Shown piece by piece: positions 14,905 through 16,281 of a DNA stretch of 16,281 bases (its first letter is position 1; each line of letters begins with the position of its first letter). The notes below the pieces were generated by a model. That model was given only the letters and a program-made list of their open reading frames with translations. It did not search any database and was not told the origin of the DNA. Source of the stretch: Chloroflexota bacterium (GTDB taxonomy: Bacteria; Chloroflexota; Anaerolineae; Anaerolineales; Villigracilaceae). The stretch is taken from the NCBI GenBank assembly GCA_021796315.1, contig JAJYOH010000070.1, forward strand, positions 1 through 16,281, given 5' to 3'. The position numbers were made by a program, and so were the translations under genes.

Positions 14905-15597
14905 TCAGGCGGGATCGATGGCAGAATCAGCGTAGACGCCGCGGTATTCTGGGGGCAGGAGTCCGGCGATGTATTGCATAACGAGGTCAGCATTGCGTTG
15001 GCGGGCAGCGCGCCGCTCTTCACCGCGACCTTCAACGGGCGGCAATTGAACAGGTTTTCCCACCCTGATTTCAAGCAGCGGGCGCTGAAAACGCAAAGCG
15101 GCCTGGGCGGCCTCCGCGGTTGTGCCGATGATGCCAACCGGCAAAACAGGGACACGCACTTCATCGAGGATGTACCCGATGCCCGGCTTGGCCCGCCGCA
15201 TGGCTGTGACATGTGAGCGTCCGCCCTCCGGCGCGATCAAGAGTCGATACCCGGAGCGCAGCATCGCCAGTGTGGTCTCGATCAACTGGCGGTCGATCTC
15301 GCCGCGATGGACCGGGATCGCCCCGTACAATTTAACCACCTGGCCCTGAAATGGCCTGTCGAAGACATCCGCCGCACCGGCGATTTCAAGCATTTCCGGC
15401 CAAAAGGCCACCGCCGCCGGTGGGTCAAATATCGAGATGTGATTGATCGCAACAACATAAGCCTGCCCGCGCGGAATATTATCAAGTCCCGTTATTTTGA
15501 CGCGGGTGAAAATTTTCAATATCAGCCGGGCAGTGGCTTTCAATATCGAGCGTCTCAACCGCAGGTCGCACGAGACGCGATATTCCTTTTTACTCAC
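14905..15597 (-). CDS. PlsC-type 1-acyl-glycerol-3-phosphate acyltransferase family
   Basis: A 230-residue acyltransferase of the PlsC/LPLAT family, which transfers acyl chains to lysophosphatidate or a related acceptor at the cytoplasmic membrane. The HX4D catalytic motif is NHISIFD (H53, D58). GAIPVHRG (92-99) is motif II, APEGGRS (122-128) is motif III and VLPVGI (151-156) motif IV. Motif III is usually FPEGTRS; here F and T are replaced by A and G. An amphipathic or hydrophobic helix near 18-32 may attach it to the membrane. The frame is open far upstream inside cmk, but the GTG at 15597 has GGAGG four bases before it and removes the arginine-rich antisense-like extension. It overlaps the cmk stop by eight bases, as in many bacteria where cmk and plsC are paired. 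Confidence 0.88.
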   Translation of the reverse strand: MSKKEYRVSCDLRLRRSILKATARLILKIFTRVKITGLDNIPRGQAYVVAINHISIFDPPAAVAFWPEMLEIAGAADVFDRPFQGQVVKLYGAIPVHRGEIDRQLIETTLAMLRSGYRLLIAPEGGRSHVTAMRRAKPGIGYILDEVRVPVLPVGIIGTTAEAAQAALRFQRPLLEIRVGKPVQLPPVEGRGEERRAARQRNADLVMQYIAGLLPPEYRGVYADSAIDPA

Positions 15598-16270
15598 ACA
15601 GCCTCCGCGCCCGCTCGAAGACTTCATCAGCATCCAGCTTATCAGAGTCAAGAACGATCGCATCCTCCGCAGCTTTGAGCGGCGCCACATCGCGCGTGGA
15701 GTCGATGCGGTCACGCTCGAGGACTTTGGCGAGGATATTTTCATAATCAGATTTCGTGCCGCGCGAAACATTCTCTTCATGGCGGCGGCGGGCGCGCTCT
15801 TCCGCAGACGCGTCGAGATAAATTTTCAAATCAGCCTCCGGCAAAACGACTGTGCCAATGTCGCGCCCGACCATCACAACTTTTCCGCGCTGACCGATGC
15901 GGCGCTGTTGTTCGCTCATGGCATGACGCACGCCCGCGTAAGCAGAAATGACCGAGACATTTGCTTCCACTTCGGGACGGCGCGTTTCCCACGTGATGTC
16001 CTGCCCCCCGACGATAACATCGCAAGCGCGTCCATCCGACCGTGAGGCGGGCAGTACATCTATTTGCGTTTCCTCCGCCAAAGCTGTGATCGCCTTCTCA
16101 TCGCTGACGTTGATGCCGCGCTGCAAGACCAACCAAGTTATAGCGCGATACATCACGCCTGTATCAAAAAAAAGATAACCAAGCGCATCTGCCAGCCGAT
16201 GTCCCAGCGTGGATTTGCCGGATGCAGCCGGCCCGTCGATTGCGATAATGTCAGGTCTTTTCTTCGTCAT
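15590..16270 (-). CDS. cmk: Cytidylate kinase
   Basis: A 226-residue (d)CMP kinase that makes CDP and dCDP from CMP and dCMP with ATP, feeding nucleic acid and CDP-lipid synthesis. The P-loop GPAASGKST is at 13-21. DTGVMYRAITW (36-46) matches the DTGAMYR CMP-binding motif. VGRDIGTVVLPEADLKIYLDAS contains the GRDIGT signature, and RDRIDSTRDVAPLKAAEDAIVLDS is the typical C-terminal nucleotide-binding region with R and D contacts. Length is normal. The ATG at 16270 is only 11 bases from the window edge, so its promoter and most of its ribosome binding site cannot be seen; TGGA near the edge may be part of one. plsC follows with an eight-base overlap, so the two are coupled. Confidence 0.96.
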   Translation of the reverse strand: MTKKRPDIIAIDGPAASGKSTLGHRLADALGYLFFDTGVMYRAITWLVLQRGINVSDEKAITALAEETQIDVLPASRSDGRACDVIVGGQDITWETRRPEVEANVSVISAYAGVRHAMSEQQRRIGQRGKVVMVGRDIGTVVLPEADLKIYLDASAEERARRRHEENVSRGTKSDYENILAKVLERDRIDSTRDVAPLKAAEDAIVLDSDKLDADEVFERARRLCE

Positions 16271-16281
16271 TATTTTTTCCA

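Noticed and set aside
14500..15216. Plus-strand open frame of 238 codons
   Set aside because: It is antisense to the kinase N-terminus and to plsC, both strongly supported by motifs; its product shows no domain and no ribosome binding site stands out.
15598..15780. N-terminal extension of the acyltransferase from the ATG at 15780
   Set aside because: It lies wholly within cmk in another frame, is low in acyltransferase character, and a GTG with GGAGG at 15597 gives a normal protein.

Overview
The window reads like a chromosomal segment of a Chloroflexota bacterium, most probably of the Anaerolineae. This is inferred from memory of gene order and protein character: a short Oxa1-type YidC, a lipoprotein beta-propeller inside the yidC operon, and paired KTN-domain proteins beside KimA-like permeases. 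No marker gene in the window proves the placement. Base composition is moderate, and all 15 genes lie on the minus strand, so transcription runs from high to low coordinates. Coding density is high. No tRNA, rRNA, CRISPR array, insertion sequence or phage gene was seen, and no gap between genes exceeds about 120 bp.

In transcription order: (1) 16270-14905, cytidylate kinase (cmk) and a PlsC-type acyltransferase overlapping by 8 bp. (2) 14795-11493, an orphan hybrid-sensor-like histidine kinase of about 1100 residues with a membrane N-terminus, a Cache-like extracytoplasmic region, HAMP, GAF, PAS and a kinase core. (3) 11422-6045, a potassium-type locus: two tandem paralogous KimA-like APC permeases, each with its own TATAAT box and a matching 5'-leader hairpin. 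The second permease is followed within a few bases by two TrkA-like RCK/KTN proteins; no TrkH/KtrB channel gene is present. (4) 5935-2326, the classical ribosome/RNase P/membrane-insertion cluster rpmH-rnpA-yidD-[PQQ-propeller lipoprotein]-yidC-jag, with a recognisable promoter and a rho-independent terminator. (5) 2205-1, a PfkB-family kinase translationally coupled to parA, then a palindromic intergenic repeat, then parB, which is cut by the window edge.

Blocks 4 and 5 are typical of origin-proximal DNA (chromosome segregation, L34, RnpA, YidC), but dnaA, mnmE, mnmG and rsmG, which often lie among them, are absent here. The most interesting signals are the duplicated KimA-like/KTN locus with its conserved +1 hairpin, the propeller lipoprotein placed between yidD and yidC, the 84-bp palindromic repeat between parA and parB, and a pattern of exact TATAAT boxes, two of them so close to the start codon that the mRNAs may be leaderless.
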